The position numbers and the translations under genes were made by a program. A DNA stretch of 51,425 nt, taken from Limnohabitans sp. (GTDB lineage: Bacteria > Pseudomonadota > Gammaproteobacteria > Burkholderiales > Burkholderiaceae_C). Each line of letters opens with the position of its first letter. Position 1 is the first letter of the stretch. Below the pieces are notes generated by a model. The model saw nothing but the letters and a program-made list of their open reading frames with translations. It was not told where the DNA came from and searched no databases. Shown here piece by piece: positions 7,363 through 15,673 of the stretch. The DNA lies in assembly GCF_030158565.1 (NCBI RefSeq), contig NZ_JAOASQ010000037.1, positions 1-51,425 on the forward strand, given 5' to 3'.

Positions 7363-9956
7363 ACCGTCTGAGTCGACATTCGTTCCTGATCGCATTTGCA
7401 CTTGGCGCATTGGCCGTCCTCTGGGTGGCTGCGGCGGTGGCCAGCAGCCACTTTCTGGTCTTGGTGATGACAGCGGTCATTGGCGCGGTGTATGTGTTTG
7501 CGGCACTGGAGCTGCGCCATTACCGCGACACCACTGCTGCACTGAACCAGGCCCTGAGCGACATCCCGGCCGATTTGCAACACCTGAGCGACTGGCTGAT
7601 CACCCTGCCCGCCTCGCTGCAAAACGCCGTGCGCCAACGCGTTGAAGGCGAACGCCAAGGTTTGCCAGGTCCGGCGCTCACGCCCTATTTAGTGGGTCTC
7701 TTGGTCATGCTGGGCATGCTGGGCACGTTTTTGGGCATGGTGGTCACGCTCAATGGTGCGGTCTTTGCGCTCGAGGGCTCCAGCAACGTGGCGGGCATCC
7801 GCGCCGCATTTTCTGAACCCATCAAAGGCCTGGGCCTGGCCTTTGGCACCTCGGTCGCAGGTGTGGCCACATCGGCCATGCTGGGCCTGATGAGCAGTTT
7901 GGCGCGGCGCGAGCGTGCCCAAGCAAGCCAAACACTGGACAGCTGCATCGCCACGCAGCTGCGCGGCTTCTCGCTGACGCACCAGCGCCAGGAAACCTTC
8001 AAGGCCTTGCAACAACAATCGCAAGCCTTGCCCCAAGTGGTCACGCAACTGCAGGCCATGATGGAGCAGATGGCCCAGACCAGCGAGCAGATCAATGAAC
8101 GCTTGATGGCCAATCAAAAAAGCTTTCACCAGGAAGTCCACACCGCCTACACAGGCCTGGCCCAATCGGTGGACCAATCGCTGCGCACCAGCTTGAGCCA
8201 GAGCATGCAAGTGGCCAGCGATGGCATCCGCCCTGTGGTGCAGGCGACCATGACGCAGATGGCCGAGCAGGCGCAAAGCATGAACGCCCAATTGCAGCAG
8301 AGCACACAGCAGCAACTGGCCGAACTCAATGCCCAGTTCAGTGCCACGGCGGCAGGTGTGGCGCAAACCTACAGCACAGCCCTGGCCCAACACGAGGCCA
8401 GCAGCACCGCCATGCTCGAGCGCGTGGGCCAGACGCTGGACGGCTTCAGCCAGACATTTGAGCAGCGCAGCCAGTCCCTGCTGGCCCAGATACAGGCCGC
8501 TCAGGCCGAGCAGCAGAACCAGCAAGGCCATGCCGACCAGCAGCGCCTGGACGCCTGGAAAGCCTCGCTCGAGAGCCTGGCCACATCGCTGGGCAGCCAA
8601 TGGCAAGCCTCGGGCAGCCAGACACTGGCCCAACAACAGGCCATTTGCGACACCCTCACCCAAACGGCCCAAGCCATCACCACCCAGGTGCAAAGCCAGG
8701 CCAGCCAGACGCTGGCCGACATCCAGCGCGTGCAGACCGAACACGCCAGCCAAGACCAGCAAAGGCTGGACGCCTGGAAGGCCTCGCTCGACGCCATGGC
8801 CGCCACGCTGCAAAGCCAATGGCAAAGCGCGGGCGACAAGACACTGGCGCAGCAACAGCAAATTTGCGACACGCTCACACACACCGCCACGCAGGTCACC
8901 GAACAGGTACAGGCCCGCACCAGCCAGACCCTGGCCGACATCCAACGTGTGCACAGCGAGCGCGAAGCCGCCGATCAGGCGCGTCTGAACGCCTTCACGG
9001 CCTCCTTGGAAAGCACCGCCGCCGCACTGGGCCAGCAATGGCAAACCTCAGGGGCACAGACGCTGGCACAACAGCAAGCCATCTGCGACACCTTGAGCCA
9101 GACCGCGCAAGCGATCACCACGCACACCCAGACGCAAGCCACGCAAACCCTGTCCGAGGTCACTCGCCTCATCACCAGCAGCGAAGAGCTCATGCGTGCG
9201 CGCATCGCCTCCGAAGCGCAATGGGCGGCCCAACACACCCAGCGCTCGGAAGAACTCAGCGCCCTGCTGCGCACCGAACTGTCGGCCCTGCGCGAAGCGG
9301 AAGACGCGCGCGGCGAAGCCGCCGTGGCCCGCTTGAGCGAGTTGCAAACCGCCGTGACCGCACACCTGAGCACTTTGGGCACCGCGCTGGAAGACCCGAT
9401 CACCCGCCTGATCGAGACCGCATCCGAAGCGCCCAAGGCCGCAGCTGAAGTCATTGGCCAGCTGCGCCAGGAAATCTCGGTCAGCGTGGCCCGCGACAAC
9501 GCGCTGCTGGAAGAGCGCACCCGCATCATGGACACCCTCAGCAATTTGCTGAATGCGATCAACCATGCATCGACCGAGCAGCGCAGCGTGATCGACAGCT
9601 TGGTCAGCTCATCGGCCGCCACCCTGAACCAGGCCAACAGCCAGTTCATCGCCCATGTGAGCAGTGAGTCGGCCAAGCTGGGCGACATCGCAGCGCAAGT
9701 GACGGCCAGCGCCGTGGACGTGGCCAGCCTGGGCGAGACCTTCGCCTTTGCGGTGAGATCGTTCAACGAGACCAACGAAAAGCTGATGAACAACCTGCAG
9801 CGCATCGAGCAAGCCATGGACAAGTCCATGACCCGCAGCGACGAACAGCTGGCCTATTACGTGGCCCAAGCCCGCGAAATCATTGACCTGAGCATCACCT
9901 CGCAAAAAGACGTGCTGGAAACGCTGCAACAACACGCTGCGCAAGGAGCCGCGTGA
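7359..9956 (+). CDS. MotA/ExbB/ZorA-like membrane protein with a long coiled-coil tail (DUF802 type)
   Basis: An 865-residue protein. Likely membrane segments lie near residues 9-29, 33-51, 108-132 and 156-179. The last two carry the Gly-rich signatures of proton-driven stator proteins (GMLGTFLGMVVTLNGA and GLGLAFGTSVAGVATSA). Residues ~185-860 are almost entirely Gln/Ala/Ser-rich predicted coiled coil, far longer than in MotA or ExbB and similar in plan to ZorA of Zorya systems. The tail holds three tandem 73-residue repeats (about 393-611). The repeats probably correspond to the domain called DUF802. It is coupled to both neighbours by overlap. The partner with an intramembrane Asp is the next gene. 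What the motor drives is unknown. Confidence 0.85.
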   Translation: MNRLSRHSFLIAFALGALAVLWVAAAVASSHFLVLVMTAVIGAVYVFAALELRHYRDTTAALNQALSDIPADLQHLSDWLITLPASLQNAVRQRVEGERQGLPGPALTPYLVGLLVMLGMLGTFLGMVVTLNGAVFALEGSSNVAGIRAAFSEPIKGLGLAFGTSVAGVATSAMLGLMSSLARRERAQASQTLDSCIATQLRGFSLTHQRQETFKALQQQSQALPQVVTQLQAMMEQMAQTSEQINERLMANQKSFHQEVHTAYTGLAQSVDQSLRTSLSQSMQVASDGIRPVVQATMTQMAEQAQSMNAQLQQSTQQQLAELNAQFSATAAGVAQTYSTALAQHEASSTAMLERVGQTLDGFSQTFEQRSQSLLAQIQAAQAEQQNQQGHADQQRLDAWKASLESLATSLGSQWQASGSQTLAQQQAICDTLTQTAQAITTQVQSQASQTLADIQRVQTEHASQDQQRLDAWKASLDAMAATLQSQWQSAGDKTLAQQQQICDTLTHTATQVTEQVQARTSQTLADIQRVHSEREAADQARLNAFTASLESTAAALGQQWQTSGAQTLAQQQAICDTLSQTAQAITTHTQTQATQTLSEVTRLITSSEELMRARIASEAQWAAQHTQRSEELSALLRTELSALREAEDARGEAAVARLSELQTAVTAHLSTLGTALEDPITRLIETASEAPKAAAEVIGQLRQEISVSVARDNALLEERTRIMDTLSNLLNAINHASTEQRSVIDSLVSSSAATLNQANSQFIAHVSSESAKLGDIAAQVTASAVDVASLGETFAFAVRSFNETNEKLMNNLQRIEQAMDKSMTRSDEQLAYYVAQAREIIDLSITSQKDVLETLQQHAAQGAA
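8535..9191 (+). repeat. Three tandem 219-base (73-residue) repeats inside the tail-encoding region
   Basis: The units start near residues 393, 466 and 539 and share the landmarks QQRLDAWKASL, SQWQ-SG-TLAQQQ-ICDTL and SQTLADIQRV. Spacing is exactly 73 residues between equivalent Leu positions (397, 470, 543). The nucleotide sequence is also clearly repeated, which points to duplication within this gene. Confidence 0.9.
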
Positions 9957-10591
9957 TGCTCGAGCAAGACGCAGACGTCGAGTCCACCTCGCCGGTCTGG
10001 ATCTCGTTTGCCGATCTGATGACTGGCCTGCTGGGCGCTTTTGTGTTGCTGCTGGTGGGCGTCATGGCCGCTCAGCTGGACATGGCCTCCAAGCTCGAAA
10101 ACGAGGTGCAAAAGCGCCAGATCGAAGAACAAAAGCGCATGTCGCTGGAAAAAGCCTTGGCCGTTCCGCTGGCCAGTGGGCGCATCACTTTGAACAATGG
10201 CCGCATCGGCATCAGCGGCAAGCTCTTGTTTGAACTGAACTCCGACAAGCTCGAACCCGAAGGCCGCAAACTGCTCAAAAGCCTGGTCATGCCCTTGCGC
10301 AGTTATTTGCAGTCACGCGATGAAATGCTGATGGTCAGCGGCTTCACCGATGACCAGTCCATCAAGAGCCGCAATCGGCAGTTTGAAGACAACTGGGAAC
10401 TGTCGGCCCAGCGCGCTTTGACGGTGACGCGGACCTTGATCGAAGAAGGCATGCCCTCGTCCATGCTGTTTGCTGCAGCCTTCGGGCAAGAACAACCGCT
10501 GGTGGCCAACAACAACGAAAAAGCACGCGCCCAGAACCGCCGCGTGGAGATGGCGCCAGTGCCCAAATCCTCGAACGCCAGCAAGCCATGA
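9956..10591 (+). CDS. MotB/ZorB-like protein with OmpA-type peptidoglycan-binding domain
   Basis: A 211-residue protein with one membrane segment near residues 15-37. It carries an Asp at the membrane edge (Asp20 in WISFADLMTGLLG), the position of the proton-carrying Asp of MotB and ExbD. A short charged coil (40-70) leads to an OmpA-like domain (~78-200) with GFTDD, LSAQRA and NRRVEM, the usual contacts for peptidoglycan diaminopimelate. I chose the ATG at 9956 because AAGGAG lies seven bases before it; a GTG at 9953 is possible. Its start overlaps the upstream stop by one base (TGATG). It should pair with the MotA-like protein as a 5:2-type ion-driven complex; that is inference from the family. 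Confidence 0.88.
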   Translation: MLEQDADVESTSPVWISFADLMTGLLGAFVLLLVGVMAAQLDMASKLENEVQKRQIEEQKRMSLEKALAVPLASGRITLNNGRIGISGKLLFELNSDKLEPEGRKLLKSLVMPLRSYLQSRDEMLMVSGFTDDQSIKSRNRQFEDNWELSAQRALTVTRTLIEEGMPSSMLFAAAFGQEQPLVANNNEKARAQNRRVEMAPVPKSSNASKP

Positions 10592-11202
10592 GCCAAGCCT
10601 TGTCCGCGTGCTCAGCCCTGGAGGCCTTGCAAACATCCCTGCGCGATGCTGGCGCTGCGCGCTTTGACGCGGTGGGCTGGCATTACATCGAAGTGCTCAG
10701 TCAGCGCGCACGCGCGCAAACCGGTCATGCACAGGCATTGCTCAACGACAGGCTGACCAAGGCTTTGGCGCAATTCAAACGCAAATTGGATGAAGCCCCA
10801 CCAGCAGCCCAGGGTTCAGACACATCCCCCTCGCCTTTGGCGACGCTGCTCAGCGAGATGGCGCAGCACACCACAGCACCACTGACTGCGCCGAGCACGC
10901 AGGCCAGCAAGCCCAGCGCTTGGCGTGCAGAAAGCACCAAGATTCAGCAGTTCAAAAAACAGCTGAACAAGATCAGTGTGCAAAAACAGGTGAAACAGGC
11001 CATAGCGATGGCGCCGCAAAATGCAGGGCCCATCAACTCACACATGCTGGTGTTGCGCTCTCTGGGTCTGATGCGCGATGCGTCACCGGATTACCTGAAC
11101 CGGTTCATCAATTATGTGGACACCTTGCTCAGCCTGGAGGAGGCAGGCAAGGCCGCAGCATCACCGAAGAAAAACCCCTCGGTGGTGAAAGCCAAAAAGT
11201 GA
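10588..11202 (+). CDS. DUF2894 family protein, last gene of the stator-like operon
   Basis: A 204-residue soluble protein recognised as DUF2894. The N-terminal ~60 residues are helical (RFDAVGWHYIEVLSQRA). A Ser/Pro/Thr-rich linker spans ~70-115. The conserved C-terminal half contains NSHMLVLRSLGLMRDAS and DYLNRFINYVDTLL, and the tail is Lys-rich. No membrane segment or catalytic motif is visible. It overlaps the upstream gene by four bases (ATGA). It ends three bases before the convergent glutaredoxin stop. Function unknown; the constant linkage suggests a cytoplasmic accessory of the motor-like complex. Confidence 0.8.
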   Translation: MSQALSACSALEALQTSLRDAGAARFDAVGWHYIEVLSQRARAQTGHAQALLNDRLTKALAQFKRKLDEAPPAAQGSDTSPSPLATLLSEMAQHTTAPLTAPSTQASKPSAWRAESTKIQQFKKQLNKISVQKQVKQAIAMAPQNAGPINSHMLVLRSLGLMRDASPDYLNRFINYVDTLLSLEEAGKAAASPKKNPSVVKAKK

Positions 11203-11205
11203 GCT

Positions 11206-11448
11206 TCAGCGGCCGAGCTGCGCCAAAGCAGCTTGCAAACCGGCCAGGCCACCCACACGCTGGTCGTTGATGAAAATTTGCGGCATCTGGCGAACCGATG
11301 GACCGCATTTTTCATAGAACGCCATGCGCTCTTCTTCGCTGTCGATCTTGATTTCTTCAAAAGCCAACGACTTGGTCTTGAGCACCATCTTGGCGGACTC
11401 GCATTGGGGGCATGCGGACTTGGAGTAAACGACGATTTTGAGTTCCAT
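11206..11448 (-). CDS. Glutaredoxin-like protein
   Basis: An 80-residue thioredoxin-fold protein with the dithiol active site CPQC (Cys13 and Cys16), the cis-Pro region VRQMPQIFIN and the GG motif VGGLAGL typical of glutaredoxins. It would reduce disulfides or glutathionylated proteins in the cytosol. It follows cobQ by 21 bases on the same strand and may be read through from the B12 operon, though no functional link is evident. Confidence 0.9.
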   Translation of the reverse strand: MELKIVVYSKSACPQCESAKMVLKTKSLAFEEIKIDSEEERMAFYEKCGPSVRQMPQIFINDQRVGGLAGLQAALAQLGR

Positions 11449-11469
11449 GGGCCAGATTCTAGCGGTCCC

Positions 11470-12960
11470 TCAGGCCGCGGCCAATCGGGCCAAAACCTGT
11501 GGCGCAAAGTGCTGCTCAACGAAATCGGCCAAGCCGTCGAACACCGTCTCCAGGGTGGGGGCCTGCGCACCAAAGAGGGCATGCAGCACCGCCGGACATT
11601 CGAACAGGCCGTGCAGATAGGTGCCCAAAATCTGCCCCTTGAACTGGCCGTCACCGCTTTGCCAAGCCAGCCCAGGCATGACTTCGTGCAGCACCGCGCC
11701 ACCCGCCAGCATGGCGCTGTGGCCCTGGGTTTGGCCATGGTGGATTTCGTAGCCCGCGACTTCAACCCCGCTCAAAGCAGCCCATGCGCCATGCACCTGC
11801 CCGAACACGGCCCGGGTTTTCACCACGGTTTTGTCAGGTGCGAACTGCGTGACCAAGGGCAACAAGCCCAGACCCGGCGCATTGCCGTCAATGCCGTGGG
11901 TGTCGACAAGGGCTTCGCCCAGCATTTGCAGGCCACCGCAAATGCCCAGCACCGCCCCGCCCTTGCGAGCGTGGCTGGCCACGGCCGCATCCAGACCCTG
12001 CTGGCGCAGCCAGGCCAAATCGCTGCTGGTGTGTTTGCTGCCGGGCAAGATCACCCAATCGCTGACCTGCAAACCCGCCAGGTCGGCAGGCGATCGCGCC
12101 CAGAGCAAACGCACGCCAGGCACGTTCTTGAGCGGCTGAAATTCATCCAAATTGCTGATGCGCGGGTAAGCGATCACGGCCACCGTGCGCGTCACCACCC
12201 CGTTGGCGCGGCTGCGGTCGTCGAACACGCCATCTTCTTCGGGCAGGCCGTGCTGCCACCACATGGGCAGCACCGCCACAGTGGGCACGCCGGTCAGTTG
12301 TTGCAGCATCTCGGGCGCCGGGGTCAGCAAGCGGGCATCGCCCCGGAACTTGTTGAGCACAAAGCCCTGAATGCGTTGCTGGTCCTCAGGTGGCAGCAGC
12401 GCCCAAGTGCCATACAAATGGGCAAAGGCGCCACCTTTGTCGATGTCGGTCACCAGCAGGCAGCGGGCCTTGGCGTGGCGGGCCACGCGCAGGTTGACGA
12501 TGTCGCTGTGCATGAGGTTGATCTCGGCGGGCGAGCCTGCGCCTTCGATCACCACCACATCGTTTTCGGCGATCAGCGCATCCAGCGCCGCCGCAATGGG
12601 GGGCCAGACTTTGTCGCTGCGTTCGTGCCAGGGCGTGTGGCTCAGTGCTTCGCTGACCTCCCCCAGCAGCACGACCTGGCTGTGCGTGTCGGCCTCGGGC
12701 TTGAGCAGCAAAGGGTTCATGCGCACATCGGGCTCAGCCCTGGCCGCCAGCGCCTGAAAGTATTGCGCGCTGCCGATCTCGCCCAGCCCACTGAGCCCGT
12801 TGGCACGGGCCACCACCCGGGCGTTGTTGCTCATGTTCTGCGCCTTGAAGGGCGCGACCTTGAGCCCCTGGCGGGCGTAATGGCGGCACAGCGCGGTGGT
12901 CAGCCAGCTCTTGCCCGCGCCGCTGGACGTGCCCAGCACCATGATGCAGCGCGCTGTCAT
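11470..12960 (-). CDS. cobQ: Cobyric acid synthase CobQ/CbiP
   Basis: A 496-residue glutamine-dependent amidotransferase that amidates the b, d, e and g side chains of adenosylcobyrinic acid diamide. The N-terminal synthetase domain begins with the P-loop VLGTSSGAGKSW and contains EGAGSPAEINL. The C-terminal class I glutaminase has its nucleophile Cys in GICGGLQMLG and a His in EIHHGQT. The ATG at 12960 overlaps the btuD stop by four bases; the open frame upstream is non-conserved. It sits at the end of a riboswitch-led B12 operon. No other corrin-ring biosynthesis gene lies in the window. Confidence 0.94.
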   Translation of the reverse strand: MTARCIMVLGTSSGAGKSWLTTALCRHYARQGLKVAPFKAQNMSNNARVVARANGLSGLGEIGSAQYFQALAARAEPDVRMNPLLLKPEADTHSQVVLLGEVSEALSHTPWHERSDKVWPPIAAALDALIAENDVVVIEGAGSPAEINLMHSDIVNLRVARHAKARCLLVTDIDKGGAFAHLYGTWALLPPEDQQRIQGFVLNKFRGDARLLTPAPEMLQQLTGVPTVAVLPMWWQHGLPEEDGVFDDRSRANGVVTRTVAVIAYPRISNLDEFQPLKNVPGVRLLWARSPADLAGLQVSDWVILPGSKHTSSDLAWLRQQGLDAAVASHARKGGAVLGICGGLQMLGEALVDTHGIDGNAPGLGLLPLVTQFAPDKTVVKTRAVFGQVHGAWAALSGVEVAGYEIHHGQTQGHSAMLAGGAVLHEVMPGLAWQSGDGQFKGQILGTYLHGLFECPAVLHALFGAQAPTLETVFDGLADFVEQHFAPQVLARLAAA

Positions 12961-13724
12961 GCGATGCGGGGCAAAACCACCCATTGGCCATCCAACGCAC
13001 AAATACGGATGCGGTGGTTGAACACCGACTCGATGGCCGCGTGGGTCGCAGGATCGCTGCAAGCGCCGTGGTGGCGCACGCGGCCCTCGTCCAGAACAAT
13101 GACTTCATCGGCGTGCAAGGCCATGCCGATCTCGTGCAACACACTCACCACGGTGGTGCCTTGCGCGATCAGGCAATGCACCTGCTCCAGCCAGTCCACT
13201 TGGTGCGGCGGGTCGAGGTTGGCCAAGGGCTCGTCCATCAGCATGAGCGGCGCATTGCCCGCCATGGCGCGGGCCAACAACACGCGCTGGCGCTCACCGC
13301 CCGAGAGTTCGCCCAGCGTGCGTTCACGCCAATCCCAAGCTTGGGTGGCTTTCAGGGCGGCCTCTACCATCTCGGCGTCTTGGTCGGTGGGCGCACCCAA
13401 CCAGCCTTGGTGTGGCAAGCGACCCAACATGGCCACATCCCACACACGCAAATCCATCGTGCTGGCTTCGCCCTGCCCCAGCCAGGACAGCTGCAAACCA
13501 CGGTCACGGCGAGACAGGGTTTCGAGCGCTTGCCCCTGCCAGAGCACCTGCCCGCTGTGCGGCAACAAACCGGCCAGCGTTCTGAGCAAAGTGGATTTGC
13601 CCGCCCCGTTGGGGCCAACCACGCAGGTCCAGCGGCCTGCAGCGATCTGAAGGTCAAGGCCTTTGAGCACGCTGCGGCCGCCCAGGTCCACTTGCAGTTG
13701 CCGGGTTTGCAGGGCGAAGCTCAT
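12957..13724 (-). CDS. btuD: Cobalamin ABC transporter ATPase (BtuD-like)
   Basis: A 255-residue ABC ATPase of the FecE/BtuD group. It shows Walker A GPNGAGKST, signature LSGGERQRV, Walker B LMLMDEPLANLD and the switch His in SVLHEIG. It would power import of corrinoids across the inner membrane with the BtuC-like permease. The ATG at 13724 overlaps the permease stop by four bases, and its own stop overlaps cobQ. Substrate assignment rests on operon context: B12 riboswitch, btuB and cobQ. Confidence 0.92.
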   Translation of the reverse strand: MSFALQTRQLQVDLGGRSVLKGLDLQIAAGRWTCVVGPNGAGKSTLLRTLAGLLPHSGQVLWQGQALETLSRRDRGLQLSWLGQGEASTMDLRVWDVAMLGRLPHQGWLGAPTDQDAEMVEAALKATQAWDWRERTLGELSGGERQRVLLARAMAGNAPLMLMDEPLANLDPPHQVDWLEQVHCLIAQGTTVVSVLHEIGMALHADEVIVLDEGRVRHHGACSDPATHAAIESVFNHRIRICALDGQWVVLPRIA

Positions 13725-14731
13725 GGCGCTGCGCCTGCACTGCGGTGCGTGTCCCGGTACACGCGCCACAACAGATAGCCGCCGCCCAGCACCGCCGTGA
13801 GCACGCCCACCGGCAACTCTTGCGGCGCAAACAGCACGCGGGCCAGCACATCGGCCAAGCCCAACAAAGCGCCGCCCATGAGCGCGGCCAGCAGCAAGCG
13901 CCACGCGTGGGTGCATCGCACCAGAGAACGCACCAGGTGCGGTGCCGCCAGACCCACAAACGCCACCAGACCGATATGCGCCACGGCAGCCCCCGTGGCC
14001 AGAGAAATCACACCCACCAACACCAGGCGCGCAGAACGCAGCGGCACGCCCAATGTTTGCGCCGTGGACTCGCCCAGCGTCAAGGCATCCAGCACGCGGG
14101 CAAAGGTCCAGGCCAGACCCACACACAAGACCAGTACAAGGGCCATGGTGATGCAAGCCGTCCAGCTGACAAATGCGGTAGAGCCCAGCATGAAGCCCTG
14201 CATGGCTTGCAGCACCTGCGGCTGCAGCAACGACAGCATCGAGGTGACTGCACCCAAAACCACCCCCACTACCACACCGGCCAGCAGCAAACGCAGGGTC
14301 TGCTGCACGCCGCGCGCCAAGAGCAAAGTCAGGATGACGGCCAACACAGCCCCCACAAAGGCCGCGCCCGTGAGGCCCAAGCCCATCCACCCAGTCATGG
14401 CCCAGGCGCTGCCACCGAACAAGCTCAAAAAAGTGCCCACGCCCAGCGATGCGCCCGAGGCACTGCCCAGCAAATACGGATCGGCCAGCGGGTTGCGAAA
14501 CAAGCCCTGCGCCACGGCACCGGCCAAGCCCAACAGGCCGCCGCCCAGCCAGGCGCCCAGGCTCCGCGGCAGTCGGATATCCAAAACAATCTGGCGCGAC
14601 ACCGCATCGGCCTGCGCGGACCACCAAGCCTGCCAGCCCTGGCTGCCTGCCGCCGTGCCCAGCAGCACCGTGACCACGCCGACCACCAGCAGCAGCACGG
14701 CCCAGCGTTGCGCACGCGACGGATCGCTCAT
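13721..14731 (-). CDS. btuC: Cobalamin ABC transporter permease (BtuC/FecCD family)
   Basis: A 336-residue polytopic inner-membrane protein of the FecCD family with about ten hydrophobic segments. Family landmarks include RLPRSLGAWLGGGLLGLAG, NPLADPYLLGSASGA, LGESTAQTLGV and the coupling-helix region GLAAPHLVRSL. The ATG at 14731 overlaps the binding-protein stop (ATGA). Iron-siderophore permeases are in the same family; cobalamin is favoured here by the operon. Confidence 0.92.
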   Translation of the reverse strand: MSDPSRAQRWAVLLLVVGVVTVLLGTAAGSQGWQAWWSAQADAVSRQIVLDIRLPRSLGAWLGGGLLGLAGAVAQGLFRNPLADPYLLGSASGASLGVGTFLSLFGGSAWAMTGWMGLGLTGAAFVGAVLAVILTLLLARGVQQTLRLLLAGVVVGVVLGAVTSMLSLLQPQVLQAMQGFMLGSTAFVSWTACITMALVLVLCVGLAWTFARVLDALTLGESTAQTLGVPLRSARLVLVGVISLATGAAVAHIGLVAFVGLAAPHLVRSLVRCTHAWRLLLAALMGGALLGLADVLARVLFAPQELPVGVLTAVLGGGYLLWRVYRDTHRSAGAAP

Positions 14732-15606
14732 CGCCCTGCCCCTGCGGCCTTGTTCAGGCAATCGGCCATGAGCCTGGCGCCTTCGGCCATGCGCGGGCCG
14801 GCACGCACCAGCATGTCGGACTCGGCAGGCTTGAACACGCAAATGCGTTGCGCCTGCATGGCACGCAAGGCCGGCCAACCCGGGCGCTGCGCCATGCTGG
14901 CGCGGCTGCTGTCGCCCACCATGATCACGTCAGGCTGGGCACGCACCACGAACTCGGGATTGACCTGTGGGAACGGCCCCATCGAAGCCGGCAAGATGTT
15001 GCCCACCCCCATGCGCGTGAGCGTTTCGCCGATGAAGGACGCTTCGCTGGCCCCGTAAGGCGCAGAGCTGACTTCAAAATACACCCGCTGTTGGCGTGCC
15101 AGCGGGCTGAGTGACTGCACGGCGGCTTGCACGCCCGACTCGATCTCGCGCCAGACGCGTTCGCTTTCTGATGGGGACACCCACAAGGCATCACCCACAG
15201 TGCGCAGCACGCGTTGCGCATCGGCATGGGTGCGCGGCTCCAGGCGCAACACCGTCAGGCCCAGTGCTTGCAAACGGTCTGCGCCACGTGTCGAGCCCGC
15301 CGCCAACACCAGATCGGGCTTGAGCGCGACGATGCTCTCGATGTTCGGATCGATGCCACCGCCCACGCGGGAAACTTGCGCAATCGATGCAGGCCAGTTG
15401 GAATAACGGTCCACCCCGACCAAACGCTGGCAGGCACCCAACGCGCACACGGTTTCGGTCAGTGAAGGCAGCAAGCTCACGATGCGCTGCGGTGCTTTGC
15501 TGATCTCGATTTTTTGCTGGCGATCGTCTTGCACCGTCACCGCCAAGGCCCAAACGCTCGCCAGCAACAAGGCCAGGAACACGAGCAGCGTTCTCCATCC
15601 ATGCAT
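14728..15606 (-). CDS. btuF: Periplasmic cobalamin-binding protein (BtuF-like)
   Basis: A type III periplasmic binding protein of about 292 residues. It has a signal peptide from MHGWRTLLVFLALLLASV ending near ALA. The mature part begins with the usual APQRIVSLLPSLTETVCALG and contains VVGVDRYSNWP-like and GGGIDPNIESIVALKPDLV segments. I prefer the ATG at 15606, which has GAGG six bases upstream and starts at the signal peptide. ATGs at 15654 and 15681 would lengthen the basic n-region, and the second would overlap the upstream gene. Confidence 0.87.
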   Translation of the reverse strand: MHGWRTLLVFLALLLASVWALAVTVQDDRQQKIEISKAPQRIVSLLPSLTETVCALGACQRLVGVDRYSNWPASIAQVSRVGGGIDPNIESIVALKPDLVLAAGSTRGADRLQALGLTVLRLEPRTHADAQRVLRTVGDALWVSPSESERVWREIESGVQAAVQSLSPLARQQRVYFEVSSAPYGASEASFIGETLTRMGVGNILPASMGPFPQVNPEFVVRAQPDVIMVGDSSRASMAQRPGWPALRAMQAQRICVFKPAESDMLVRAGPRMAEGARLMADCLNKAAGAGR

Positions 15607-15673
15607 GTGCAGCCTCGCGCGTTCACTTCGGGCTTGGCGCAGGACCCGCTTCATCTCTGGCGTGCAGCAAAAG

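Noticed and set aside
7689..9044. Long minus-strand frames opposite the MotA-like gene.
   Set aside because: They arise from the repetitive coiled-coil codons and have Leu/Gly/His-rich low-complexity translations.
8535..9191. Possible CRISPR-like or satellite array.
   Set aside because: The 219-base units are in frame, contiguous and coding; there are no short repeats with unique spacers.
7359..10591. Calling the locus a Zorya defence system outright.
   Set aside because: The A/B plan is similar, but no ZorC, ZorD or ZorE-type effector is present and the setting is not a defence island.
11233..13650. An 805-codon open frame on the plus strand across cobQ and btuD.
   Set aside because: It is antisense to conserved motifs of both enzymes and has no recognisable domain or ribosome site.
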